7,931 bases of DNA from Burkholderiales bacterium (GCA_017880745.1 JADGRR010000118.1:1-7931); one strand, 5' to 3'; counted from the stretch's first letter, positions 1 to 6,233 are shown. Program-made: numbers and translations. The notes: generated by a model from the sequence alone, not told the origin.

Positions 1-1
1 C

Positions 2-556
2 AACGCCAAGGTGGCGAAAGACTACGGCGACAGGATCGAGGACACGATGCGCGCGATAGCCGAATGCCGTCACCCGACCGTGGCCATGATCCACGGCGTC
101 TGCGTCGGCGGCGGGCTCGAAATCGCCTCGCAATGCGACCTCAGGATCTGCGGCGCATCGAGCCGCTTCGGCATCCCGATCAACAAGCTGGGGCTCGTCG
201 TCGGGTACGGCGAAATGGCCGCGCTCATCGATCTCGTCGGACGCGCAACCGCCCTCGAAATCCTGCTCGAAGGCCGCGTGTTCGGCGCCGCCGAGGCAAA
301 TGCCAAAGGCCTGGTCAACCGCGTCGTCGCCGACGACAAAGTCGAGGAAGAATCCATGGCCGTAGCGCGGCGCATCGCCGCGGGGGCGCCGCTGGTGGCG
401 CGCTGGCACAAGAAATTCGCGCGCCGCCTGGCCGATCCGCGTCCGCTCACCGAGGCCGAGCGCGACGAAGGCTACGCTTGTTTCGACACCGAGGACTACC
501 GCATCGGGTTCAAAGCATTCCTCGCCAAGCAGAAACCTGAATTCAAGGGCAAATGA
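2..556 (+). CDS. Crotonase-fold enoyl-CoA hydratase/isomerase family protein (3' part, start outside window)
   Basis: The frame is open from the left edge, so the N-terminus lies outside the window; about 184 residues are visible of a family that usually has about 260. Numbering from the GTG codon at 11, the crotonase core is clear. HPTVAMIHG (21-29) and the oxyanion-hole segment GGGLEIASQCD (33-43) are followed by RFGIPINKLGL (52-62), the A-E-L-type helix and GLVNRVV. The C-terminal end, with FKAFLAKQKPEFKGK, is typical of the family. The family acts on acyl-CoA thioesters by hydration, isomerisation or C-C cleavage. The first acid of true hydratases is present (Glu37), but the second position, normally Glu in FGxPE, is Ile57, so plain hydratase activity is doubtful. 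The gene lies upstream of, and in the same direction as, the TRAP and CoA-transferase genes. The family call is firm; the exact reaction is unknown. Confidence 0.93.
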   Translation, partial: NAKVAKDYGDRIEDTMRAIAECRHPTVAMIHGVCVGGGLEIASQCDLRICGASSRFGIPINKLGLVVGYGEMAALIDLVGRATALEILLEGRVFGAAEANAKGLVNRVVADDKVEEESMAVARRIAAGAPLVARWHKKFARRLADPRPLTEAERDEGYACFDTEDYRIGFKAFLAKQKPEFKGK

Positions 557-617
557 CGGTCCCGCTCGAGGGCGTGACAAAGGCGCCGGCTGCGACAAAC
601 CACATCTGCGGGCACGG

Positions 618-642
618 GGCGCATGTTGCAGCGCAATGCGCC
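618..642. promoter_or_regulatory. Inverted repeat upstream of the TRAP promoter, possible operator
   Basis: GGCGCAT (618-624) and ATGCGCC (636-642) form a perfect 7-bp inverted repeat. Nested in it is a second palindrome, TTGC-AGC-GCAA (626-636). It lies 20 nt upstream of the proposed -35 box and about 60 nt after the crotonase stop. No T-run follows, so it is a poor intrinsic terminator. A regulator-binding site is the better guess, but no regulator gene is in the window and the matching family is unknown. Confidence 0.3.
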
Positions 643-661
643 ACAGCGCTGGCAATCTCAT

Positions 662-690
662 TTGTAAGGCTGCGCGCGGCAGCCTAGAAT
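662..690 (+). promoter_or_regulatory. Putative sigma-70 promoter of the TRAP operon
   Basis: TTGTAA (662-667) and TAGAAT (685-690) match the -35 and -10 consensus at 4/6 and 5/6 positions, with an optimal 17-bp spacer. Transcription would start near 697, giving a leader of about 115 nt before the dctP ATG. This is the best promoter pair I found by eye in the gap between the crotonase and the transporter. It is a prediction from sequence only. Confidence 0.5.
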
Positions 691-732
691 AGCCGCGGGA
701 ATCGGCGCCCCGAATAACCCGGACAAACCGGA

Positions 733-770
733 CCGGCACAATGCAGACGTTGCACAGCGAAACGTGCCGG
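733..770 (+). other. Stem-loop in the TRAP operon leader
   Basis: CCGGCAC (733-739) pairs perfectly with GTGCCGG (764-770). Inside the 24-nt loop, TGCA (742-745) can pair with TGCA (751-754). If transcription starts near 697, the element lies in the 5' untranslated leader and ends 27 nt before the dctP Shine-Dalgarno sequence. It could affect mRNA stability or be a regulator site. It resembles no riboswitch I know. Confidence 0.3.
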
Positions 771-797
771 ACAACAGCATCCGCAACAACCCACATT

Positions 798-803
798 GGA
801 GGA
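798..803 (+). promoter_or_regulatory. Shine-Dalgarno site of dctP
   Basis: GGAGGA lies 7 nt before the ATG at 811, close to ideal. It decides the start: the in-frame TTG at 796 overlaps this site and would add five residues in front of the Tat motif, so 811 is preferred. Confidence 0.8.
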
Positions 804-810
804 ACATGCC

Positions 811-1836
811 ATGAGTATTACCAGACGCACAGTGTTGAAGGGACTCGCCGCGGCCCCGGTCGCGATCGCAGCCTCGCGCTTTGCCCGCGCCGCTGACGCC
901 AAGGTCATCAAGATCTCGCACCAGTTTCCGGGCGGCTCCATCGACAAAGGCGATTTCCGCGACCGGCTGACACGCAAATTCGCAGCCGAGGTCGAGAAGC
1001 GCACCAACGGTTCGCTCAAGTTCGAAATCTATCCCGGCTCCTCGCTGATGAAAACCGTGGCGCAGTTCTCGGCGCTGCGCAAAGGGGCTCTCGACATGAG
1101 CCTGTATCCGCTCGCTTACGCCGGCGGCGAAGTGCAGGAACTCAACATCGGCCTCATGCCCTGCATGGTGACCTCCTACGACCAGGGCTTTGCCTGGAAA
1201 AAAGCCGAGATCGGCCGCGAACTGACCAAGCTGCTCGAAGCCAAGGGCGTGAAAATGATCACCTGGATCTGGCAAGCGGGCGGAACCGCTTCGCGCTCGA
1301 AACCGGTGGTGGAGCCCGATGATGTCAAGGGACTCAAGATCCGCGGCGGCAGCCGCGAGATGGACCTGATGCTGAAGGCGGCCGGCGGCATCATCTCGAG
1401 CGTGCCGTCCAATGAAATCTATCCGGCGATGCAGACCGGGTCGCTGGATGCCGCCGTAACTTCATCGACCAGCCTGATCTCGTTCCGTCTCGAGGAGATT
1501 TCCAAGGCCCTGACCTCGGGGAAAGGAAAAAGCTTCTGGTACATGCTCGAGCCGCTCATCATGTCCAAAGATGTTTTCGACCGGCTCACTCCCGCCCAGC
1601 AGAAAGCCGTCACGGACGTGGGCATCGAGCTCGAAAGCTTCGCCACCGCGTCGGCCAAGGAGGATGACGATGCGGTGGTCGCAGTCTATAAGAAAGTCAA
1701 CGCCAAGGTCGTCGACATGGACCAGAACACCGTCAACCGCTGGCGCAAGGTCGCCGAAGAGGCCGCATGGACCGACTTCACCAAGCGCAGCGCCGAGTGC
1801 GAACGGTTCCTGAAGATGGCCAAGGCCGTTGCTTGA
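811..1836 (+). CDS. dctP: TRAP transporter substrate-binding protein, DctP family, with Tat-type signal peptide
   Basis: The 341-residue product is the periplasmic receptor of a tripartite ATP-independent periplasmic (TRAP) transporter; it captures an organic acid and hands it to the QM membrane subunits. The N-terminus SITRRTVLKG has a twin-arginine motif (Arg5-Arg6), then a hydrophobic Ala-rich stretch and a likely cleavage site at ARA (25-27), so export folded through Tat is likely. The mature part begins with KVIKISHQFPGG, a typical DctP first strand. GLKIRGGS carries the conserved arginine (Arg178) that usually forms a salt bridge with the ligand carboxylate. NEIYPAMQTGSLDAAV is the family's E-x-Y-x-A-x-Q-x-G-x-x-D-(A/G) segment. 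Length is normal. It is the first gene of a three-gene operon with dctQ and dctM. The ligand cannot be named; the neighbouring acyl-CoA genes make a carboxylate likely. Confidence 0.95.
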   Translation: MSITRRTVLKGLAAAPVAIAASRFARAADAKVIKISHQFPGGSIDKGDFRDRLTRKFAAEVEKRTNGSLKFEIYPGSSLMKTVAQFSALRKGALDMSLYPLAYAGGEVQELNIGLMPCMVTSYDQGFAWKKAEIGRELTKLLEAKGVKMITWIWQAGGTASRSKPVVEPDDVKGLKIRGGSREMDLMLKAAGGIISSVPSNEIYPAMQTGSLDAAVTSSTSLISFRLEEISKALTSGKGKSFWYMLEPLIMSKDVFDRLTPAQQKAVTDVGIELESFATASAKEDDDAVVAVYKKVNAKVVDMDQNTVNRWRKVAEEAAWTDFTKRSAECERFLKMAKAVA

Positions 1837-2399
1837 GCCAAGCTGAACACGCGGCAACGCCGGTCGACAGTTCCGCGCGCGGTGTGTTGGGCCGCGCTGC
1901 GGCGCTGCTGAGTGTAGTCACTACGATAGCAGCGGTCGCAAGCGCGATCGCCATGGGCATCGCCGCATGCGTGCTGACCTGGGAAGCGACGGCACGCTAC
2001 CTGTTCAAGATCCCGAGCGACTGGCAGGACGAGCTGTCGATCTTCCTGTTGGTCGGGGCGACTTTCATGTCGGCAGCCTGGGTGCAGGAGCGCCGCGGCC
2101 ACGTCGGCATTCAGGCGCTGGGCGCGGTCCTGCCGACGTCCGCGGACCGCGTGCGGCGCTATGTCAGCGACATCGTGGCGCTTGCGTTTTGCGCATTTTT
2201 CTGCTGGAAAACCTGGTCGCTGCTGATCGATGCGGTGAAAGACGGCCAGATCAGCGGGTCCGCATGGGGCGCTCCGCTGTGGATCCCGTATGGCTGCATG
2301 GCGGTCGGCATGACCCTGCTTTCGCTCGTGCTCCTGCTGCAGGTGCTGACCCGCGAATCCCTCATCCACGAATCCCTCAAGACAACCGCCGCGCATTGA
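1833..2399 (+). CDS. dctQ: TRAP transporter small membrane subunit, DctQ family
   Basis: This is the small integral membrane subunit that pairs with DctM in the Na+-driven TRAP permease. From the chosen start the protein has 188 residues and four hydrophobic helices at about 24-48, 68-84, 110-131 and 148-172. The stretch after helix 1 (ATARYLFKIPSDWQDELS) and the segment AAWVQERRGHVGIQ match the usual DctQ pattern. The start is uncertain. The frame stays open upstream into dctP, but the TTG at 1833 overlaps the dctP stop as TTGA and has AAGG 7 nt before it, which fits translational coupling. GTG at 1884 is an alternative that would lose 17 residues of the soluble N-terminus. An upstream start at 1767 would overlap dctP by 70 nt and add a non-DctQ tail, so I reject it. 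Confidence 0.88.
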   Translation: MSQAEHAATPVDSSARGVLGRAAALLSVVTTIAAVASAIAMGIAACVLTWEATARYLFKIPSDWQDELSIFLLVGATFMSAAWVQERRGHVGIQALGAVLPTSADRVRRYVSDIVALAFCAFFCWKTWSLLIDAVKDGQISGSAWGAPLWIPYGCMAVGMTLLSLVLLLQVLTRESLIHESLKTTAAH

Positions 2400-2406
2400 C
2401 CGCACG

Positions 2407-3765
2407 ATGACGACACTGCAAATCGGCCTGCTGTATGGCGGCGCCACTCTGATCATTTTGTTCTCCGGCATTCCGATCGCCTTTGCGCTGGGCACGGTGG
2501 CCACCATTTTCATGATCGGATTCATGCCGCATGCGTCGCTCGATACCATCGCCCAGAACGTCTACGAGGAGATGGCGAGCATTACGCTGCTCACCATTCC
2601 GCTGTTCATCCTCAAGGGGGCGGCGATCGGCAAATCCCGCGCCGGGCGCGACCTGTATTCCGCCCTGCATGTCTGGCTGCACCGGATTCCCGGAGGTTTG
2701 GGCATTGCCGTGACGCTCGCCTGCGGATTATTCGCCGCGATGGCCGGCTCCAGCGCCGCAACCTGTTCCGCGATCGGCAGCTCGGCCATCCCGGAAATGC
2801 GCGAGCGCGGCTATTCCGCGCAGCTTTCTGCGGGCCTGGTCGCGGCGGGCGGCACACTTGGCATCCTGCTGCCGCCGTCGATCACCCTGATTCTCTACGC
2901 CGTGGCAGCCGAGCAGTCGCTGGGCCGCCTGTTTCTCGCCGGCATCGGCCCCGGCATCCTGCTGGTCGTGCTGTTCTCGGTATACGGCATGTTTCGCTTC
3001 AACTACGAGCATCGCACGGCCCAGGCCCACGCCGACGCAGGGGGCGAAAGGGCACGCATCCTTCAAATCGACACCTACACCATGCGCGAGCGTTTCGAGG
3101 CGATTCCGCGCGTACTGCCGTTCCTCATCCTGCTCCTCGGCGTCATGCTGGCCTTGTACGGCGGCTTCGCCACGCCGTCAGAGACGGCGGGGCTGGGCGC
3201 CGTCCTAGCCCTCATCCTCATTGCAGTCATATACGGCGCCTGGAAGCTGTCCGACTTGAAGCCGATCTTCGCGAGCACGGTGTCGGAGGCGACCATGCTC
3301 ATGATCATCGTCGGCATGTCGCTGTTTTATTCCTACGTGATGAGCTACCTGCACATCAGCCAGAGCGCGGCCGAGTGGATCGTGTCGCTGCACCTGTCCA
3401 GGTGGCTGTTGTTTTCGGCAGTCTGCGCGCTGGTGGTGCTCCTCGGTTTTTTCCTGCCGCCGGTGAGCATCATCCTGATGACGGCCCCCATCATCCTGCC
3501 GCCGCTCAGGAACGAGGGCTTCGATCTGATCTGGTTTGGCGTGATGATGTCGGTGTTGATGGAAATGGGTTTGATCCACCCGCCCGTGGGCTTGAACATT
3601 TTCGTGATCAACAAGATCGCACCCGACATCCAGCTTGGCGACATCATCTGGGGCACGCTGCCGTTCGTGTTCCTGATCATGTTCGCAGTCGTGATCCTGT
3701 GCGTGTTTCCCGAGATTGCCACCTCGTTGCCCGATCACTACATGGGCAAAGCCATCCCGCGTTGA
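2407..3765 (+). CDS. dctM: TRAP transporter large permease subunit, DctM family
   Basis: The 452-residue, highly hydrophobic protein is the transport channel of the TRAP system, moving substrate with a cation gradient, usually Na+. The start is 7 nt after the dctQ stop with no good Shine-Dalgarno sequence, suggesting coupled translation. Family hallmarks are visible: GIPIAFALG in the first helix, AAMAGSSAATCSAIG with Gly114-Ser115-Ser116 in the first hairpin region, GILLPPSITLILYAVAAEQSLGRLFLAGIGPG, a second pseudo-repeat with GGFATPSETAGLGA, and HPPVGLNIFVINKIAPD near the end. A hydrophilic loop of about 35 residues (roughly 197-232, with YEHRTAQAHADAGGERARI) is somewhat long but lies where family members often have a cytoplasmic loop. 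The ends and length are normal. It is the last gene of the TRAP operon. Confidence 0.96.
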   Translation: MTTLQIGLLYGGATLIILFSGIPIAFALGTVATIFMIGFMPHASLDTIAQNVYEEMASITLLTIPLFILKGAAIGKSRAGRDLYSALHVWLHRIPGGLGIAVTLACGLFAAMAGSSAATCSAIGSSAIPEMRERGYSAQLSAGLVAAGGTLGILLPPSITLILYAVAAEQSLGRLFLAGIGPGILLVVLFSVYGMFRFNYEHRTAQAHADAGGERARILQIDTYTMRERFEAIPRVLPFLILLLGVMLALYGGFATPSETAGLGAVLALILIAVIYGAWKLSDLKPIFASTVSEATMLMIIVGMSLFYSYVMSYLHISQSAAEWIVSLHLSRWLLFSAVCALVVLLGFFLPPVSIILMTAPIILPPLRNEGFDLIWFGVMMSVLMEMGLIHPPVGLNIFVINKIAPDIQLGDIIWGTLPFVFLIMFAVVILCVFPEIATSLPDHYMGKAIPR

Positions 3766-3803
3766 AATGCCCGCGATGCCCTAGTGACGCGGCAAATTGA
3801 CGC

Positions 3804-3809
3804 TATAAT
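3804..3809 (+). promoter_or_regulatory. Perfect -10 box (TATAAT) before the CoA-transferase gene
   Basis: TATAAT at 3804-3809 matches the sigma-70 -10 consensus fully and would give a start near 3816 and a leader of about 65 nt. The sequence at the proper -35 distance (about 3781-3786, CTAGTG) is a poor match. TTGACG at 3797-3802 is too close to act as a -35 box, and there is no TGn extension. It suggests the CoA-transferase gene can be transcribed separately from the TRAP operon, perhaps with an activator. Confidence 0.4.
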
Positions 3810-3881
3810 TCGGCGTACCGCCCGCCAGCGCCGGGATTGGGCCGCAATACTCACTTAACCTTTTGCCGAATAACTGACGCC

Positions 3882-5105
3882 GTGCCCGGTCCCCTGTCCC
3901 ATATCCGCGTACTCGATCTCTCGCGCGTGCTCGCCGGCCCCTGGGCCGGCCAGAACCTCGCGGACCTCGGCGCCGAAGTGATCAAGGTCGAGCGCCCCAA
4001 GTTCGGCGACGACTCGCGCACCTACGGCCCGCCCTGGGTGAAGGACCGGGAAGGCTGCGACACGAAGGACTCGGCATATTTCACCTCCGCCAACCGCGGC
4101 AAGAAGTCGATCACGCTCAACATCTCCAACCCCGAGGGCCAGAAACTCGTGCGCGAACTGGCGCGCGTCTCCGACGTCCTGATCGAGAACTACAAGTTCG
4201 GCGATCTGGCGCGCTACGGCCTCTCCTACGACGACCTGAAACAGATCAATCCGCGCCTGATCTACTGCTCGGTCACCGGCTTCGGCCAGACCGGTCCCTA
4301 CCGCGAGCATCCCGGCTACGACTTCATGATCCAGGGCATGGGCGGGATGATGAGCGTTACCGGTGAACCCGACGGCGCGCCGGGAGGAGGCCCGCAGCGC
4401 GCCGGTGTCCCGGTGGCCGACATCATCACCGGCATGTACGCCAGCATCGCCATCTGCGCGGCGATCGCCCACCGCGCCGAGACCGGCATCGGCCAGCACC
4501 TCGACCTCGCGCTGCTCGACTCGCAGATTGCGCTGCTCGCCTACCAGAACACCAACTACTTCGCCACCGGCAAACCGCCCAAGCGCATCGGCAACCTGCA
4601 TCCGAACATCGTGCCCTACCAGCCGTTCAAGACCGCCGACGGCGACGTGATCCTTGCCTGCGGCAACGACAACCTGTTCCGCAAATTCTGCGAAGCGGCC
4701 GGCTGCACGGAACTCGCCGGCGATCCGCGCTTCTCCGGCAACGGCAAGCGCGTGGAGAACCGCGCCGAGCTCACGCGGCTGCTGCAGGCGGTGTTCGCCG
4801 GACGCAGCACCAAGGAGTGGGTCGAGCTGCTCGAGGCGGCCGGCGTGCCCAACGGTCCGATCAACGATGTGGCGCAGGTGTTCCAGGAGCCGCAGGTGAA
4901 GGCGCGCGGCATCAAGGTCGAGCTCGACCATCCGGTTGCAGGCAGGCTGCCGACGGTCGCAAGCCCGATGCGCTTCTCGGCCACGCCGGTGGAGTACAAG
5001 CTCGCCCCGCCGGTGCTCGGCCAGCACACCGAGGAAATCCTGCGCGGCCTGCTGAAGAAATCCGATGCGGAGATTGCCAAGCTGCGCGCCGATGGCACGA
5101 TTTGA
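3882..5105 (+). CDS. Family III CoA-transferase (CaiB/BaiF/formyl-CoA transferase family)
   Basis: The 407-residue enzyme belongs to the family that moves CoA from an acyl-CoA donor to a free carboxylic acid through aspartyl-thioester and anhydride intermediates; it acts in the cytoplasm as an interlocked dimer. With GTG 3882 as start, the N-terminus is PLSHIRVLDLSRVLAGPWAG, followed by DLGAEVIKVERP (28-39), the usual family opening. SANRGKKSITLNI (69-81) and the segment VLIENYKFGDLARYGL (99-114) follow. The catalytic aspartate is Asp180 in VPVADIITGMYA, and GIGQHLDLALLDSQIALLAYQ comes after it. The C-terminus is complete. No good Shine-Dalgarno site precedes the GTG. A TTG at 3837 would add 15 residues of atypical sequence and is less likely. 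The substrate pair is not readable; close relatives act on dicarboxylates, citramalate, mesaconate or carnitine derivatives. Its place behind a TRAP uptake operon suggests it activates the imported acid. Confidence 0.95.
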   Translation: MPGPLSHIRVLDLSRVLAGPWAGQNLADLGAEVIKVERPKFGDDSRTYGPPWVKDREGCDTKDSAYFTSANRGKKSITLNISNPEGQKLVRELARVSDVLIENYKFGDLARYGLSYDDLKQINPRLIYCSVTGFGQTGPYREHPGYDFMIQGMGGMMSVTGEPDGAPGGGPQRAGVPVADIITGMYASIAICAAIAHRAETGIGQHLDLALLDSQIALLAYQNTNYFATGKPPKRIGNLHPNIVPYQPFKTADGDVILACGNDNLFRKFCEAAGCTELAGDPRFSGNGKRVENRAELTRLLQAVFAGRSTKEWVELLEAAGVPNGPINDVAQVFQEPQVKARGIKVELDHPVAGRLPTVASPMRFSATPVEYKLAPPVLGQHTEEILRGLLKKSDAEIAKLRADGTI

Positions 5106-5117
5106 CTGATTGCCGAC

Positions 5118-5149
5118 GTGCGCGGCGTTTCTTGTGTACGCCAGCGCAC
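5118..5149 (+). other. Strong stem-loop just after the CoA-transferase gene
   Basis: GTGCGCGGCGT (5118-5128) pairs with ACGCC-A-GCGCAC (5138-5149), giving 11 base pairs with one bulged A (5143) and a 9-nt loop. It begins 12 nt after the stop codon. The plus strand continues AGAGAAAACCC, so there is no U-tract. It may act as a U-less terminator or as a 3'-end stabilising hairpin. A regulatory role for the next gene is also possible. Confidence 0.5.
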
Positions 5150-5190
5150 AGAGAAAACCCGAGTAACGTGGAACCATGGCACCAGTACTT

Positions 5191-5198
5191 GGAAAGGG
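5191..5198 (+). promoter_or_regulatory. Shine-Dalgarno site of the YXWXGXW-repeat gene
   Basis: GGAAAGGG lies 7 nt before the ATG at 5206 and selects it over the in-frame ATG at 5176, which would put ten polar residues in front of an otherwise clean signal peptide. Confidence 0.7.
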
Positions 5199-5205
5199 CC
5201 TGAGC

Positions 5206-5610
5206 ATGAACCGCACCAACACCATACGAAATCTGTTGCTGTCGCTACTCCTGGCCGCCAGTGCCTTTGCGGCGCCGGCCTACGCGCAGATCAGCGTCAG
5301 CATCAACATCGCGCCGCCCGCGCCGGAGTATGAAGTCGTGCCGATCATTCAGCCGGGCTATGTCTGGGCGCCGGGATACTGGGGCTGGAACGGCGAGCGC
5401 CACGTCTGGGTTCGCGGACGCGCAATCGTTCAACGCGAAGGCTATCGCTGGGAGCCGGACCGCTGGGAGCAGCGCGATCGGAGCTACGTTCGCGCGGAGG
5501 GCCACTGGGTACGCGACAAGGGGTACAAACCCGTCAAAGTGAAAAAGGAAAAGAAACAAAAGAAACAGAAGGGCCATGACAACGGCGGCAAGCATGGCAG
5601 AGGCGACTAG
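5206..5610 (+). CDS. Secreted YXWXGXW-repeat protein with lysine-rich tail
   Basis: The 134-residue product starts with a Sec signal peptide: Arg3 and Arg8, a Leu/Ala core (10-23), and an AYA-Q cleavage site after residue 27. The mature part is rich in Tyr, Trp, Gly and charged residues. It contains the repeat GYVWAPGYW (51-59) and looser copies: GERHVWVRG (63-71), GYRWEPDRW (79-87) and YVRAEGHW (94-101). This is the pattern of the small YXWXGXW/WXXGXW repeat family found in many proteobacterial periplasms, whose function is not established. The C-terminus (108-124) carries about ten lysines in a run of K/E/Q, then a Gly/His/Asp end. The tail is probably disordered and could bind a polyanion such as nucleic acid or LPS; that is inference. 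It appears to be a single-gene unit between the upstream hairpin and a strong terminator. Confidence 0.85.
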   Translation: MNRTNTIRNLLLSLLLAASAFAAPAYAQISVSINIAPPAPEYEVVPIIQPGYVWAPGYWGWNGERHVWVRGRAIVQREGYRWEPDRWEQRDRSYVRAEGHWVRDKGYKPVKVKKEKKQKKQKGHDNGGKHGRGD

Positions 5611-5644
5611 CACGACGGTTGAGCGCTTGTTTGCCCGTCGATCG

Positions 5645-5678
5645 ATGCCCGTCCGCAGTCTGGACGGGCATTCTCTTT
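5645..5678 (+). terminator. Intrinsic terminator of the YXWXGXW-repeat gene
   Basis: ATGCCCGTCC (5645-5654) and GGACGGGCAT (5662-5671) form a perfect 10-bp GC-rich stem with a 7-nt loop, followed by the T-rich run TTCTCTTT. It lies 34 nt after the stop codon at 5610. On the minus strand no T-run follows, so it should work mainly for the plus-strand gene, although it also sits just beyond the end of the converging TSUP gene. Confidence 0.85.
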
Positions 5679-5697
5679 GGTACACCTTGAATTCGTT

Positions 5698-6233
5698 TCA
5701 CCACAGGCTGACCAGCATTTTCGCCGCCAGACCGTATAGCAGCAGCGCAAACACCTGTTTCAGATGCTTGGTCGGCAGGCGGTGCGCGGCGGCGGCGCCC
5801 AAAGGTGCTGTCAGGACGCTCGCGAGCTTGATCCCGAGCACGGCCGGCAGATACACATAGCCGATGCTGTGCGGCGGCAGGCCGCTTTGCCCCCAGCCCG
5901 CGGCGATAAAGCCGACGCCGCCCGCAAGCGCGATCGGAAAGCCGACGATCGCTGCGGTGCCGATCGCCTGCAACAACGGAACGTTGCAATAGAGCGCGAA
6001 GGGAATGGTAAGGAACGCGCCCCCCAAAGCCGCGAGGGTCGAGAAAAAGCTGATCACCACGCCCACCAGCATCGATCCTAGAGCCCCCGGCAGCGCGCGC
6101 GAGGGCTTCGGCTTGCGATCGATCAGGATGTTGGTCGCGGCGAAAAAAACGACGACAGTAAACAAGCTGGCGAACAGCTGGGTGGAAATCCAGGCGCCGC
6201 GCCGACCGCGGCATAGCCCAGCCACCATTCCAT
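5698..6233 (-). pseudogene. TSUP (TauE/SafE) family membrane permease, internally deleted and frameshifted
   Basis: TSUP proteins are membrane carriers of about 250-270 residues for sulfite, sulfonates and other anions. Reading from the ATG at 6233 gives MEWWLGYAAVGA, a typical TSUP N-terminus, but this frame then goes into APGFPPS, which does not fit. Near 6190-6200 homology moves to another frame with WISTQLFASLFTVVVFFAATNIL and continues correctly to the stop at 5698. The remaining part includes KPKPSRALPGALG, the second-repeat motif LGGAFLTIPF, AIGTAAIVGFPIALAGGVGF, YVYLPAVLGIKLASVLTAPLGA and a C-terminal KQVFALLLYGLAAKML, about five membrane helices. Roughly 80 residues carrying helices 1-3 of the first repeat are missing. 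A 176-residue product could start at the ATG at 6228 in the second frame, but its first 12 residues are unlike the family. The alternatives are a functional half-size protein or an assembly error. Confidence 0.75.

Noticed and set aside
557..617. Possible intrinsic terminator right after the crotonase gene
   Set aside because: Only short GC-rich repeats such as CTCGAG are present, with no stable stem followed by a T-run.
1686..2549. Open frame of 287 codons on the minus strand across dctP, dctQ and dctM
   Set aside because: It spans three genes of an obvious plus-strand operon, and its product has no recognisable features.
3766..3803. Possible terminator after dctM
   Set aside because: CCGCG (3771-3775) and CGCGG (3788-3792) can pair, but the stem is only 5 bp with a 12-nt loop and no T-run. 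The ATGCCC direct repeat at 3767-3781 is too short to mean much.
5102..5130. TTGACT at 5102 as a -35 box for the YXWXGXW-repeat gene
   Set aside because: It overlaps the end of the CoA-transferase gene, and no -10-like sequence lies at 16-18 bp; the region there forms the GC-rich hairpin.
3855..5225. Open frame of 456 codons on the minus strand, longer than the CoA-transferase gene it covers
   Set aside because: It is antisense to a textbook CaiB-family protein, its product is a His/Arg/Ala/Val-rich sequence with no domain I recognise, and long antisense frames are common in GC-rich genes.
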